Positions 7,394 through 16,203 are shown, counted from the first letter of the stretch. The stretch: DNA of 20,524 nucleotides from CAZOZP01 sp964584325 (GCA_964584325.1 CAZOZP010000058.1:1-20524); one strand, 5' to 3'. Made by a program: numbers and translations. The notes: generated by a model not told the origin, from the letters alone.

Positions 7394-8193
7394 TTGTATG
7401 CAAATATATTTAACTGAGTATCAAATTCACTGCTGTTTTTCGTTTTATTGATAAAGGGCTCTTTTCGAATCATTTCATTGCAAATGTAATATCTGAATCC
7501 GTTCATTTCAAGAATTTCCAATATTTTTCCGAGCGATTGCTGCATTTTAATGAATGAATGGTATTCAATAAAGATATTTCTGACATTTCTGAGAGAATCT
7601 GCAATGTCTTTAATAATTTCAGTTTCAGCACCTTCAACATCAATTTTAAGAAAATCTATTTCACTATGTTTTTCTATTACTTCTTTAAGACGGGCAGCGG
7701 GTACTTTTATTTTATTGCCATTTCCGAAAACAGAAGCACCATCAGCACCTTCAGACGCAATTTCAATTTCATTATTATTTATCCAAACTGCTTTATTAAC
7801 AGTTTGAATATCAGTAAAACCGTTTTCGGCCAGATTAAGCGTAAGGTATTCAAAAATTGCCGGATCTGCTTCGAAAGCTGTAATAATTGCACCGGGATAT
7901 TTTTGTCTAAAGTAGATACTGCTTAGACCTATATTGGCCCCGCAATCTAAAATAACGGGATTTTCCTTTTCAGTATGAAAATTATAAATATTCTCCAGAA
8001 ATATTTCCTTATACTGAAATGTGAAAGACCGTCCGTCCGGATACATTAGTTTTAAATTATTAAAGGAAGTTTTTCCGGTAGAAAATCTCTTTTGGCCGGA
8101 TTTAGTAAGCAAAAACCTCAGGAATTTTCTGTACTGAGATGACATTATGAGTTTATACGGGAACCTGAATATTTCTTCAAAGAATAATCTCAT
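7390..8193 (-). CDS. FkbM family SAM-dependent methyltransferase
   Basis: A 267-aa class I methyltransferase of the FkbM family. The SAM-binding glycine motif is 'VILDCGANIGLSS' (80-92), followed by an acidic 'FEAD' (107-110) at the end of strand 2. The FkbM hallmark 'FLKIDVEGAE' is at 181-190, with 'IFIEYHS' after it. FkbM-type enzymes O-methylate sugars or polyketides; inside a glycan operon the likely target is a hydroxyl on a sugar residue, possibly capping the chain. The start overlaps the stop of the upstream methyltransferase by one base (TAATG) and the end overlaps the next GT4 by four, so all three are tightly coupled. The acceptor is unknown. Confidence 0.92.
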   Translation of the reverse strand: MRLFFEEIFRFPYKLIMSSQYRKFLRFLLTKSGQKRFSTGKTSFNNLKLMYPDGRSFTFQYKEIFLENIYNFHTEKENPVILDCGANIGLSSIYFRQKYPGAIITAFEADPAIFEYLTLNLAENGFTDIQTVNKAVWINNNEIEIASEGADGASVFGNGNKIKVPAARLKEVIEKHSEIDFLKIDVEGAETEIIKDIADSLRNVRNIFIEYHSFIKMQQSLGKILEILEMNGFRYYICNEMIRKEPFINKTKNSSEFDTQLNIFAYK

Positions 8194-8840
8194 TAAATGC
8201 CTAAACAGTTGTCTGATTTATAAAAAATAGTTGTACAGGAGGTACAATTTACTATCGGACTTATTCCGAAAAAATCGATATTTTTGAATCCGGCGTCTTT
8301 TAGAAAACTGAAGGATTCAGAATAGTCCTTTCTTTCAGAATTATCGAGTATGATTATTCCTCCGGATTTCAGGCTGTCAATCGAATATTTAATGCACTTG
8401 TTACGCTCAATTCCATCAATAAAAATAATATCATATCTTTCGTTAGATTCTCTTACTGCTTTGGCATAGCCTTCCGGGTCCGATTCTTCTTTCAATACTA
8501 CATTTGAATTTCCGGGTTTAAGAGAATTTATTCTTTCAAACCATTTACGATTGTGTTCAACGGAATCTATTTTCTTTACTTTTTCGGAGAACCATAGTGT
8601 GGAATTTCCGCATCCGTATTCGAAAACTGACATATCATTTTTTAATCTTGCTGAAATGAAATCAATAAACGGGTATGTACACCAAATTAGCGGTGAATTG
8701 TCCTTGTTTACCGATTGTTTCATTAAAGCGCTTTCAAACCATCCTCTTTCTCTTAGGTAGCCTTGATGGTATAAGGAGAAAATGCGCCTTATTAGAACCG
8801 GTCTGAATAATAGTGAAAAGGCTGTTATTAGTTTTTCCAT
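8193..8840 (-). CDS. Class I SAM-dependent methyltransferase-like protein
   Basis: A 215-aa protein with a Rossmann methyltransferase core. Motif I is 'VFEYGCGNSTLWFS' (72-85), the acidic strand-2 end is 'VEHN' (94-97), and the post-motif strands are 'YDIIFIDGIERNKC' (136-149) and 'GGIIILDNSER' (160-170). I cannot assign a precise subfamily. The pattern with 'FIDG' and 'ILDNSER' resembles methyltransferases that travel with surface-glycan genes. A hydrophobic and basic N-terminus (about 1-25) could attach peripherally to the membrane. It follows a 52-nt gap, the only sizeable break in this half of the operon, and no Shine-Dalgarno is seen. It overlaps the FkbM gene by one base. The substrate is unknown. 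Confidence 0.85.
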   Translation of the reverse strand: MEKLITAFSLLFRPVLIRRIFSLYHQGYLRERGWFESALMKQSVNKDNSPLIWCTYPFIDFISARLKNDMSVFEYGCGNSTLWFSEKVKKIDSVEHNRKWFERINSLKPGNSNVVLKEESDPEGYAKAVRESNERYDIIFIDGIERNKCIKYSIDSLKSGGIIILDNSERKDYSESFSFLKDAGFKNIDFFGISPIVNCTSCTTIFYKSDNCLGI

Positions 8841-8865
8841 TTAGCTGAGTCAATAATTATAACTG

Positions 8866-8873
8866 CAAAACTA
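8866..8873 (-). promoter_or_regulatory. Possible internal -7 promoter element
   Basis: The minus strand reads TAGTTTTG, matching TAnnTTTG, 26 nt before the methyltransferase ATG and inside the 52-nt gap. No TTTG is found at the usual upstream distance, so it may be chance. Confidence 0.22.
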
Positions 8874-8892
8874 CAATTTTTTATTATTTCTT

Positions 8893-9795
8893 TTATGAAT
8901 ATCTTTCACGAATGAGCTTAATTCTGTTTATTATTCTCCTAATTACCGAGGGCTTGAAAAACTCTTTCAAAGCCAGCTCCATATTCCGGTTCGCTTTAGG
9001 AATAGTAATTGGAATTATCGGGAAATCTGTAACAGGACAGCTAAACTTGTCGGTGTTGTCTGAATGCACTCCTGAGTTATCATTTCCTGTATTGGCTGCA
9101 AGAGAGTATCTTGGATAAACACAATAAGCATTATTTTTATAATGATGAAAAGCCCATCTTACTGCCCAGGAATCTATTTTTCCGCTCATTTGGTTTATCA
9201 GCATAGGAGTAAGATCATCGCCGCCTGAGTTAAATTTTCTAATAGCAACATTGCTTTTTAGAAATGCCTTGTAATCTTTTATTTCCCAATCTGCAGTTGA
9301 CCATTTTTCACGCCAGGTACCCCAACCCCAGCTTGAAGGCCGCGGAAGAAGGTAAATATTTTCATCAGAAACAGTTTCTGTTTTAAGCGGGAAGGAATAA
9401 CCGCTGATAGAATAAATGTTACCAGCATTTTTGAAGAGAGATAAACCGGCTGACATATAGTTTAAAAAATGTTTGGATGTTATTATATCGTCTTCAAGAA
9501 CAATTACGCTTTCATAAATTTCGAGAACTTTTGAAACGCCTCCGATAACTGACTCCGCCAGGCCTTTATTTTCACTGCTTTCAGTAATCCGGACACTCCT
9601 AAATCCTTCAGCAGTTTTCAATGTGTCTCTTACTTCGCTTATTTTATTTTCATCGGCTAAGGTTTTAGGGCCATCAGAAAAAATAAAAAGGTCATAATTC
9701 TCCGATCCTATATTATTTTTTAAAGTTTCAAGCGTTTTTAAAGTGTGTTTCGGGCGGTTATAGACGAATAAAACTATTGCAGGGTATGTAATCAT
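8893..9795 (-). CDS. GT2-like (GT-A fold) glycosyltransferase
   Basis: A 300-aa soluble glycosyltransferase that looks GT-A like. The N-terminus 'PAIVLFVYNRPKHTLKTLET' is the nucleotide-sugar start of a GT2-type domain. 'SDGPK' at 40-44 and 'VIVLEDDIITS' (LEDDI at 100-104) supply an acidic metal-binding motif in place of a plain DxD. The tryptophan-rich segment 'SSWGWGTWREKW' (154-165) is a mark of a group often called sugar transferase or GNT-I-like in databases. No transmembrane helix is seen. The ATG overlaps the flippase stop by four bases (9792-9795). It probably adds a sugar to the lipid-linked repeat before export; donor and linkage cannot be read from sequence. Confidence 0.88.
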   Translation of the reverse strand: MITYPAIVLFVYNRPKHTLKTLETLKNNIGSENYDLFIFSDGPKTLADENKISEVRDTLKTAEGFRSVRITESSENKGLAESVIGGVSKVLEIYESVIVLEDDIITSKHFLNYMSAGLSLFKNAGNIYSISGYSFPLKTETVSDENIYLLPRPSSWGWGTWREKWSTADWEIKDYKAFLKSNVAIRKFNSGGDDLTPMLINQMSGKIDSWAVRWAFHHYKNNAYCVYPRYSLAANTGNDNSGVHSDNTDKFSCPVTDFPIIPITIPKANRNMELALKEFFKPSVIRRIINRIKLIRERYS

Positions 9796-11246
9796 TTCCC
9801 GATCCTCAGTAAGTCCGGTAAACGTTTAAGGTCCTTAATACCAATTACCTTAATTAATAGTAAGACAGAGAAAGGAATTAAGATAAAAAGTTTAATGAAA
9901 ATATCATAGAGAATAGATCCGGTATCCATTAAAGGAATTAAAACTGCAGCGATAGTTCCCAATACAATAATGACGATAATTTTAAGATTCTCAAATTCAA
10001 TATAATAGTATTTATCGGAGTAGTGTTTATTCAGAAAAAGAAGAATTATAAAGCAAAGTAATGTACTAAGAGCTGCACCTACGAGTCCGAATAAGGGAAT
10101 TAGGATGAAATTTCCCGCAATGTTAATAATTCCCGCGAAAAATGTAATGTAAGCTATAGTGCGGGTTTTTTTTGTGCAATAAAGTCCTATTGCGGCAATC
10201 ATTGAAATGCCGACAAAAATATAAGAAACCGAAAGTATTGGAACATATTCAGAAGCTTTATGGAATGCGGGATTATTTGTAAATGCTATCAGAATCTCTC
10301 TGCCGAATGCACTTTGGAATACAGCTGCAATTGTTAGGAACAATGTTGTTAATGTCATTAGTTTGCGAAAATATTCGATATCGCCCGGTTGTTTATATAT
10401 TTTATAAGCCGCCGGCAGTAAAGCTGCACTGAATGGCAAAATAAAAAACATATTAATTATTCCGGCAACACGATAACCAAGATCGTATAATCCTACTGCA
10501 GAATCTCCGCTGAAATATTTGATTATATATCTATCGGAAAGATTAAGCATATTCATTGCCAATGTACTGAAAATAAGCGGGAAACCATACTTTAGAGATT
10601 CTTTAAGAAGCTGAGTGTTTAGTTTGAACTCAAAATCTTTGTATAGAAGAGGAATAGGCAGAATAACAATTATCAAATCGCCGAAAAGCTGAGCAAGGAG
10701 TATGCCCTCAACTGTCATATTGCAATAAACGATATAGTAAAGATTCAGAGCAAGAACGGTTGCCAGACGAGCAATGCTGAGCATAGTGTAGATTCCGGAT
10801 TTCTGGTCTGCCCTTAGTTTGTTTAAAAATAAATTATTAATTACCTGAAGTGCTATAATTATTACCGCAAGTCTGAAATATCCAATATAAGCGGTATTTT
10901 TAATAAATGCCGGACCAACAAAACTAAGAAGCAGAAATGATATTATCGCAAACACAATTGCAGATGAAACAGCGAATGCGGTTACTGTGAAGAAGTATGT
11001 TTTTCTTTTATCGGAATATTCTGCTGTGTTGTTGTAATATACAACAGAGATACCCTGGCCTAAAGATATTAATCCGGTCAGAATTGTAATTGTAATGTAA
11101 ACAAGGCTGTACTGACCGAATTCGGCTTGAGTAAAGCGGTCAGAAGTATATAGCGGTATCAGGATAATTCCTGCTGCCTTGGCGGCTACGTTACTGATGC
11201 CGTAAATAAAGGAATGTTTAAGGAACTCCTTGATTTTTCCTTTCAT
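9792..11246 (-). CDS. Wzx-like polysaccharide/oligosaccharide flippase
   Basis: A 484-aa polytopic membrane protein with about 12-14 hydrophobic segments and short basic loops, the size and pattern of MOP-superfamily flippases (Wzx/RfbX; polysaccharide synthase C-terminal domain). The family's mid-protein block is visible: 'SLKYGFPLIFSTLAMNML' followed by 'LSDRYIIKYFSGDSAVGLYD'. A charged 'YRVAGI' comes shortly after. These proteins move undecaprenyl-diphosphate-linked glycans across the inner membrane. The ATG directly abuts the YfhO-like gene's stop (TAAATG), with AAGGA placed four bases before the ATG. No Wzy polymerase or ligase is recognisable in the window, so the fate of the glycan is open. 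Confidence 0.93.
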   Translation of the reverse strand: MKGKIKEFLKHSFIYGISNVAAKAAGIILIPLYTSDRFTQAEFGQYSLVYITITILTGLISLGQGISVVYYNNTAEYSDKRKTYFFTVTAFAVSSAIVFAIISFLLLSFVGPAFIKNTAYIGYFRLAVIIIALQVINNLFLNKLRADQKSGIYTMLSIARLATVLALNLYYIVYCNMTVEGILLAQLFGDLIIVILPIPLLYKDFEFKLNTQLLKESLKYGFPLIFSTLAMNMLNLSDRYIIKYFSGDSAVGLYDLGYRVAGIINMFFILPFSAALLPAAYKIYKQPGDIEYFRKLMTLTTLFLTIAAVFQSAFGREILIAFTNNPAFHKASEYVPILSVSYIFVGISMIAAIGLYCTKKTRTIAYITFFAGIINIAGNFILIPLFGLVGAALSTLLCFIILLFLNKHYSDKYYYIEFENLKIIVIIVLGTIAAVLIPLMDTGSILYDIFIKLFILIPFSVLLLIKVIGIKDLKRLPDLLRIGK

Positions 11247-13736
11247 TTATTCCTTATTTTTATTTTTTAATTGAAAAAATATGCCTGCAGCAAAAAGCGC
11301 AATAAATCCGGTATTTAGAATCAAAGTAATTATTTTGCCAATGTTAAATGTATCAATAGAAATATATGTTTTAATAATATGTTTTCCTTTAGGAATTATA
11401 ACTCCTGAGTAGCCATGATTTACCTTAAACATATCTGCCGGTTTTCCGTCTATTTCGGTTTTCCAGGCATGAGGGTAAAATGTATTACTTATGCAAAGAA
11501 GATTATTTCCGGTAGCATTAACTTCCAGCTCATAGTTTCTGTGATCAAATTTTATATATTTAATGTATGCACTGCTATCAGGCTTTTCAATATTAACAGA
11601 AGGCATATTTTCAGCAAAAGCAATATTGGCATTATTGTAGAATCCGGCTTTCATTTTTCTGAGGTATTCTATTGGTTTGCCGGTTTCAAGACTGTCAGCA
11701 AAGTAAAAACGTCCTTTTGCATTAGTATTAAGCATAACTGCAGAAGAATTATCCTGATAAACGGGTTTTAATCCGGCATATTCAACCGGCTTTTCAAGTA
11801 TCAGATATTTAACGTTCAGAATATTCCATAACGCGGGATTTGCCAAACCTACAACATCTGCAAAATCCTGAAATCCTCTTGGCTTAAGAGCAGAGTATCC
11901 GTATAGGTCTTCCACTTTAAAATAGACATGGAAATTAGCATGATTATTCAGAGAACCGAGTGAACCATTCTGTTTAAGATTAAGAATTCTGAACGGCTCA
12001 GATTTATCTTTTTGAACGAATTCAACATAGCCGGGTTTAGCGTACATTCTCGGTAAATCCTGCATCTCCTTAAAATGCAGACCGCGGTAATCAATAAGCC
12101 ATAAATCAATTAGAGAAAAAAGAATTAAAGCTGAAATAACTAAAGCGGATTTTGTCTTTTTCAGCATCATAGCATAAATCATTGATGATAACACTAACCC
12201 GAGCAGCAATGCAAATCGCAAATCGCGCATGAACATATCTGTCATATATGGATGGAGCGGATTCAAATGTTTGTAATTTTCACCGGCATCAGTAATTCTT
12301 TCCCTGAACCAGTTTTCCAACATGCCGCCTGCAAGAAGTGAGAGGAAGAGCAGAGCAGCAAATGTGATTAATGAATATTTAAGTATTTTTATTATACCAT
12401 CAGACTTTTGGGCAGAGAGTTCAACGAACCTTGCTAAACCTAATCCGGCAAGTATCGGGAAAAATATCTGAACTATGTTCAGAATCATAACCGGAGCTCT
12501 GAATTTGTCGAAGAAAGGAACGTATTTAAAGAAAATATCATAAAGAAACGGGAAGTTTTTCCCGAATGAAATAATAAGAAATAGTACAATTGTTAATGCC
12601 ATAAACTGAACGAAAGATTCTTTCCTTCGTAACCAGAATCCGGCAAGGGCCAACAGAAATACTATTGTTCCCATATAATTGGCAACATCGGTAAAAGGCA
12701 TCTGACCAAAGTAAGTGTTTACTTCTACCGGACTTCCCTGTGTCAGTTCACCGGTATATGTTGAATTTCCGTAGCCATAGAACGAAGGTATAAAAAATGT
12801 CATAACTTCACCGGGCGAGAAAGACCAGTTTGTAGCATATTCATAGAAATTTTCTTCTGTGGCACTCTTATCTGATGACGAAATATCCTCTATTCCTTTA
12901 GTTCCTCTTGTTGAATATTCTGTATATTCGTACATCTGACCAAGTTTATAATACTGCATCGAAAAGGCAATGATTGAGCAAGCTGTAAGCACAAGACCCG
13001 ATTTCAGTAAAGCTTTTATTTGATCTTTTTCTTTCACGGCAAAGCTTCTTATTAAATAAAAAGCATAATATATTACAAGTGTGAGAAATACATAAAATAT
13101 AATCTGAACATGCCACTGACTAAACATAATTTTAAGGGCAAGAGTTAGTCCGAGTATGTCCATAAGCTTCAGTTTTTCATTCAACCGCAGAATGAATAAA
13201 AGTATAAAAGGAAAAGCTGCAAGGGTGGAAAGTTTATTTATATGTCCGATAAACAGAAGTACAATAATCCCGCTGCTGAAGATAACGGATGTTGCGCTGA
13301 AAAGAGCGGCGCCTGTACCTGATTTGAGCTGTTTCATAAGAAAGAAAACGCCAATTCCGAGCAGAAGAAGATAAAATGTGAATCCCGAATATTCGTTTGT
13401 CATAAATGATGAATAAGCTAATCTTGTGTAAGTAAGCACTTGATTTAATACATCATTCCAGCCTGCATGACCGAATAGAGGCATACCGCAGAAAATAAAC
13501 GGATCCCAAAGGAAATCCTCGTTCGTTTCAGCATAGTTTTTATAACTGTATTGAGTTAAGATATCGCCGGATTGAAATGTTTTGTTTCCGAATATTGTAG
13601 GACCGAAGAATGCAAATACCAATACTGTCAGGAATATTATTGAAAGTGCTGTTTCTTTTCCTTTTGACAGCTTAAATCTGCTTCCTTCAGCAGGTCTATT
13701 GTTTGAAGTTCTTTTAGTTTTAAGTTCTTTACTCAA
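11247..13736 (-). CDS. YfhO-like membrane protein, predicted GT-C glycosyltransferase
   Basis: An 829-aa polytopic protein of the YfhO family (PF09586). A basic cytoplasmic N-terminus is followed by a first helix (about 29-48) and an exported loop with 'FQSGDILTQYSYKNYAET'. The D58 in this loop sits where GT-C enzymes carry a catalytic acid. Many further helices follow, with a long extracytoplasmic C-terminal region ('ISNTFYPHAWKTEIDGKPAD', then 'GVIIPKGKHIIK') before a last helix. In Bacillus subtilis YfhO works with a CsbB-type GT2 and a GtcA flippase to glycosylate lipoteichoic acid outside the membrane; a CsbB/GtrB-like enzyme is encoded two genes upstream here. The start is TTG, supported by GGAG seven bases upstream, one base after the preceding stop. 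The acceptor is unknown. Confidence 0.9.
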   Translation of the reverse strand: MSKELKTKRTSNNRPAEGSRFKLSKGKETALSIIFLTVLVFAFFGPTIFGNKTFQSGDILTQYSYKNYAETNEDFLWDPFIFCGMPLFGHAGWNDVLNQVLTYTRLAYSSFMTNEYSGFTFYLLLLGIGVFFLMKQLKSGTGAALFSATSVIFSSGIIVLLFIGHINKLSTLAAFPFILLFILRLNEKLKLMDILGLTLALKIMFSQWHVQIIFYVFLTLVIYYAFYLIRSFAVKEKDQIKALLKSGLVLTACSIIAFSMQYYKLGQMYEYTEYSTRGTKGIEDISSSDKSATEENFYEYATNWSFSPGEVMTFFIPSFYGYGNSTYTGELTQGSPVEVNTYFGQMPFTDVANYMGTIVFLLALAGFWLRRKESFVQFMALTIVLFLIISFGKNFPFLYDIFFKYVPFFDKFRAPVMILNIVQIFFPILAGLGLARFVELSAQKSDGIIKILKYSLITFAALLFLSLLAGGMLENWFRERITDAGENYKHLNPLHPYMTDMFMRDLRFALLLGLVLSSMIYAMMLKKTKSALVISALILFSLIDLWLIDYRGLHFKEMQDLPRMYAKPGYVEFVQKDKSEPFRILNLKQNGSLGSLNNHANFHVYFKVEDLYGYSALKPRGFQDFADVVGLANPALWNILNVKYLILEKPVEYAGLKPVYQDNSSAVMLNTNAKGRFYFADSLETGKPIEYLRKMKAGFYNNANIAFAENMPSVNIEKPDSSAYIKYIKFDHRNYELEVNATGNNLLCISNTFYPHAWKTEIDGKPADMFKVNHGYSGVIIPKGKHIIKTYISIDTFNIGKIITLILNTGFIALFAAGIFFQLKNKNKE

Positions 13737-13737
13737 T

Positions 13738-15027
13738 TTATCTCTCCGTTGTTTTAATCTGGGTTAGAAGTATTTCAGAAAGCTGTGTTGCGATATTTTT
13801 TCTTTCGTATTTTTGTGCCTCAGTCAAATCCGGTTCAAATTTTTTATCAAAAAATTCGGATCCGCTTTCGGAAAAACTGAAAAGCATGCCTGCACCGGAA
13901 TTATTTAAGATTGACGCTACCTCCGGATTGTCATCGCAGAAAGCAATTATTGGTTTACCTGCCCGTAGGTATTCAAATAATTTCCCGGGGATATGGTTTT
14001 TATCGTATGGACAAACTAAAAGTATGTCGGCTTCATCAAACTCTTTTATCAAGTCGTTGTACTGCAGGAATCCTTTAATTTTGTAATAGTCTTTCAGCCC
14101 GGCTCTTTCAAGAGAGTTAATAACAGCAGGCCCGACTGTTCCGGTAAAATGAATTTTGTAGTTTGCACCCTTTTCATTCTTAGATTTAATAAGCTGCCAG
14201 AAAGCTTCCGGATTTTGGAAATCCGCCATATTCCCTGTGTGAAGAATAAATTTCTCATCGGAAGAACTATGTTTTTTCGGATTGTAACTACGAAACTTGC
14301 TTTCATCATATCCCCAGAACAAAACATAGGATTTTGCTTCTATTTCAGGATATCTTTCAATAAAACTTTGTCTTGCCGTTTGGGTTACAAAAATAATTTT
14401 CGATGCTGTTTTCATTACCGATGATTCAAGTATTCTGTCTATTTTTATACTTAAAGCGCTTCGGTTAAATGATTTGTAATAAGCCTGATCAACCCAGGGA
14501 TCGCTTAAAAATGCCGTATATGGAATTTTTGAAATATGCGAGACTTTTTTGGCTATTAAATGTGTGCTGTGAGGAGTTCCGAGAGAGAATATCATATCAA
14601 TTTTTTTCCCTTCGGATTCATATTCCCGGATTAGCTTAATTGCGGCTTTTACACCATAAGAATACCAGCCGATTCGGGCATCGGGAATGAAAATATTCAT
14701 CCGCATCCAGAGTGAAAGCTTTTGAGCCGGACTATTGTTTTTATTTGATACTGTTTCCGAAATAGATAAAGGTTCACCCAATTTCCTCCCTGTGATTTTT
14801 CTGTAAATCTTGAAAACATCGAATTGAGGAGTCTTTATAATTTTTAGATTATCAGGAATATCTTTAAGCAGCGAATTGTCTTTTTCGGAAAAACTGTCTT
14901 CTTCAACTGTGATTACAGCAGGCTGCCAGCCTAATGAAGGCAAATACTGAATCATTTTTAGAGGCCAGTGCAAGGCGGCCTTTCCCGAGGGCGGCCAATA
15001 ATAGGATAGGAATAGAATATTTCTCAT
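13738..15027 (-). CDS. Glycosyltransferase family 4-like (GT-B fold)
   Basis: A 429-aa GT-B glycosyltransferase. The N-terminal domain begins 'NILFLSYYWPPSGKAALHW', the glycine-poor variant of the GT4 'YYFPP' start; 'FSLGTPHSTHLIAKK' and 'FLSDPWVD' (173-180) lie in the linker to domain 2. The C-terminal donor domain has 'ILHTGNM' and 'ADILLVCPYDKNHIPGKLFE' (333-352), then 'YLRAGKPIIAF', the GT4 nucleotide-sugar site. No membrane helix is seen; it probably works at the cytoplasmic face. The start is certain: an in-frame TAA lies three codons upstream of ATG 15027-15025. It has no Shine-Dalgarno of its own, but its ATG overlaps the TGA of a short upstream ORF that does have one. Confidence 0.92.
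   Translation of the reverse strand: MRNILFLSYYWPPSGKAALHWPLKMIQYLPSLGWQPAVITVEEDSFSEKDNSLLKDIPDNLKIIKTPQFDVFKIYRKITGRKLGEPLSISETVSNKNNSPAQKLSLWMRMNIFIPDARIGWYSYGVKAAIKLIREYESEGKKIDMIFSLGTPHSTHLIAKKVSHISKIPYTAFLSDPWVDQAYYKSFNRSALSIKIDRILESSVMKTASKIIFVTQTARQSFIERYPEIEAKSYVLFWGYDESKFRSYNPKKHSSSDEKFILHTGNMADFQNPEAFWQLIKSKNEKGANYKIHFTGTVGPAVINSLERAGLKDYYKIKGFLQYNDLIKEFDEADILLVCPYDKNHIPGKLFEYLRAGKPIIAFCDDNPEVASILNNSGAGMLFSFSESGSEFFDKKFEPDLTEAQKYERKNIATQLSEILLTQIKTTER
13742..13747 (-). promoter_or_regulatory. Shine-Dalgarno supporting the TTG start of the YfhO-like gene
   Basis: GGAGAG on the minus strand; its GGAG ends seven bases before TTG (13736-13734). It lies inside the last codons of the upstream GT4, as expected for coupled translation, and supports the non-ATG start. 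Confidence 0.55.
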
Positions 15028-15059
15028 AAGCCGTTAATTACCGGGTTAATGAATACCAT
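15024..15059 (-). CDS. Candidate 11-codon leader ORF coupled to the GT4 gene
   Basis: A very short frame encoding MVFINPVINGL. It has an AGGA Shine-Dalgarno (15066-15069) six bases before its ATG (15059-15057). Its TGA (15026-15024) overlaps the ATG of the downstream glycosyltransferase in an ATGA arrangement, while that gene has no ribosome site of its own. This is the layout expected of a translated leader that delivers ribosomes to the next start by termination-reinitiation. The peptide has no recognisable motif or codon run pointing to attenuation by a particular amino acid. Chance is possible in a 75-nt gap, so the call rests on the combination of Shine-Dalgarno, spacing and overlap. Confidence 0.42.
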   Translation of the reverse strand: MVFINPVINGL

Positions 15060-15102
15060 AAATATTCCTGTAAAATAGGAGAATCCATTTTTCATAATTC
15101 TT

Positions 15103-16203
15103 CTATTTGATTTCTTTAATGCTGTACGAATCCTCGTTTGGGAGATTATGAACAAAAGCTTCACCAAGAAGACCAACTGAAAAGAACTGAATTCCCACAA
15201 TCATAAGAAGCATTCCAAGAAAAAGCAATGGGCGGTTGCTAAGATGCAGGCCATGAAAAGCCCATAAATATGCAAGCGTAGAATTAATTGCAAGTCCGAG
15301 GAAAAATGAAACTGCTCCGAGAAACCCAAACAAATGCATCGGACGCTTAGTATATCTTGTGGTGAAAAGAACTGTGATAAGGTCAATAAAGCCTTTAAAG
15401 AAGCGGCTGATTCCGAATTTTGTTTTTCCGAATTTTCTTGCATGGTGCTTAACAGGAATTTCGGATATACGGAAACCTTCCCAATCGGCAAGCACAGGAA
15501 TATATCTGTGAAGTTCGCCGTAAACTCTTATGTTTTCAGTTACTTCCTTGCGGTAGGCTTTTAATCCGCAATTAAAGTCGTGTATTTTAATTCCGGACAT
15601 TATTCTTGTTATATAATTAAAAAACTTCGATGACTGCTTTTTAATAAACGGATCGAACCTTTTCTTTTTCCATCCTGAAACAAGGTCGTAACCTTCTTCG
15701 AGCTTTGCAAGCAAATTCGGAATTTCATTGGGATCGTCCTGTAAGTCGGCATCCATTGTTATTATTACATCGCCTGTTGCATGTTTGAAGCCAACTTGAA
15801 GAGCTGCTGACTTTCCGTTATTCTTTCTGAAACTGATATATCTTACATTTCTGTCTGTCTTTGCTAATTCCTTGATTATTTTCAGGGACTTATCCGTACT
15901 GCCGTCATCAACGAAAATAATTTCATAGAAAGGCAGATTTTGCCTGAAGACTTTGCGAATTTCATTATAAAGAGGTGTTATTGATTCTTCTTCATTATAT
16001 AGAGGCACTAATACAGTTACTTTATTGAAGAGGTATTTGTTTCTGTTTCCGGATTTCTGATAATTATTTCTTCTTCGTGGCCATTTTTTTTGATAACCGC
16101 CTTCCCGGCTTTTGCCTTTTTCCTGAGAAGCTTCTTTAATGTTTGGGTCAGGCTGATTTTCTTGTTTTGCCGGCTGCTGATTTTCTAAATTTTCGTTTTC
16201 CAA
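15103..16203 (-). CDS. GtrB/CsbB-like polyprenyl-phosphate glycosyltransferase (GT2)
   Basis: A 366-aa membrane GT2 enzyme of the DPM1/GtrB/ArnC type, expected to transfer a sugar from a nucleotide donor to undecaprenyl phosphate on the cytoplasmic face. The GT-A core has 'VTVLVPLYNEEESI' (62-75), 'FVDDGSTDKS' (97-106) and 'MDADLQDDP' (150-158, metal and sugar site). 'HDFNCGLKAYR' (208-218) and 'ELHRYIPVLA' (230-239) are typical of this subgroup. Two C-terminal transmembrane helices (about 290-313 and 325-348) anchor it. Residues 1-60 are a polar, Q/N/K/R-rich extension that looks disordered and is not part of the usual fold. It begins with TTG and no clear Shine-Dalgarno, so the exact start is less sure. 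It is the first gene of the glycan operon, just behind a promoter candidate. Confidence 0.93.
   Translation of the reverse strand: MENENLENQQPAKQENQPDPNIKEASQEKGKSREGGYQKKWPRRRNNYQKSGNRNKYLFNKVTVLVPLYNEEESITPLYNEIRKVFRQNLPFYEIIFVDDGSTDKSLKIIKELAKTDRNVRYISFRKNNGKSAALQVGFKHATGDVIITMDADLQDDPNEIPNLLAKLEEGYDLVSGWKKKRFDPFIKKQSSKFFNYITRIMSGIKIHDFNCGLKAYRKEVTENIRVYGELHRYIPVLADWEGFRISEIPVKHHARKFGKTKFGISRFFKGFIDLITVLFTTRYTKRPMHLFGFLGAVSFFLGLAINSTLAYLWAFHGLHLSNRPLLFLGMLLMIVGIQFFSVGLLGEAFVHNLPNEDSYSIKEIK

Noticed and set aside
7550..7926. Two overlapping plus-strand ORFs opposite the FkbM gene
   Set aside because: Both are antisense to a gene with clear SAM-binding and FkbM motifs, and are low complexity with no family resemblance.
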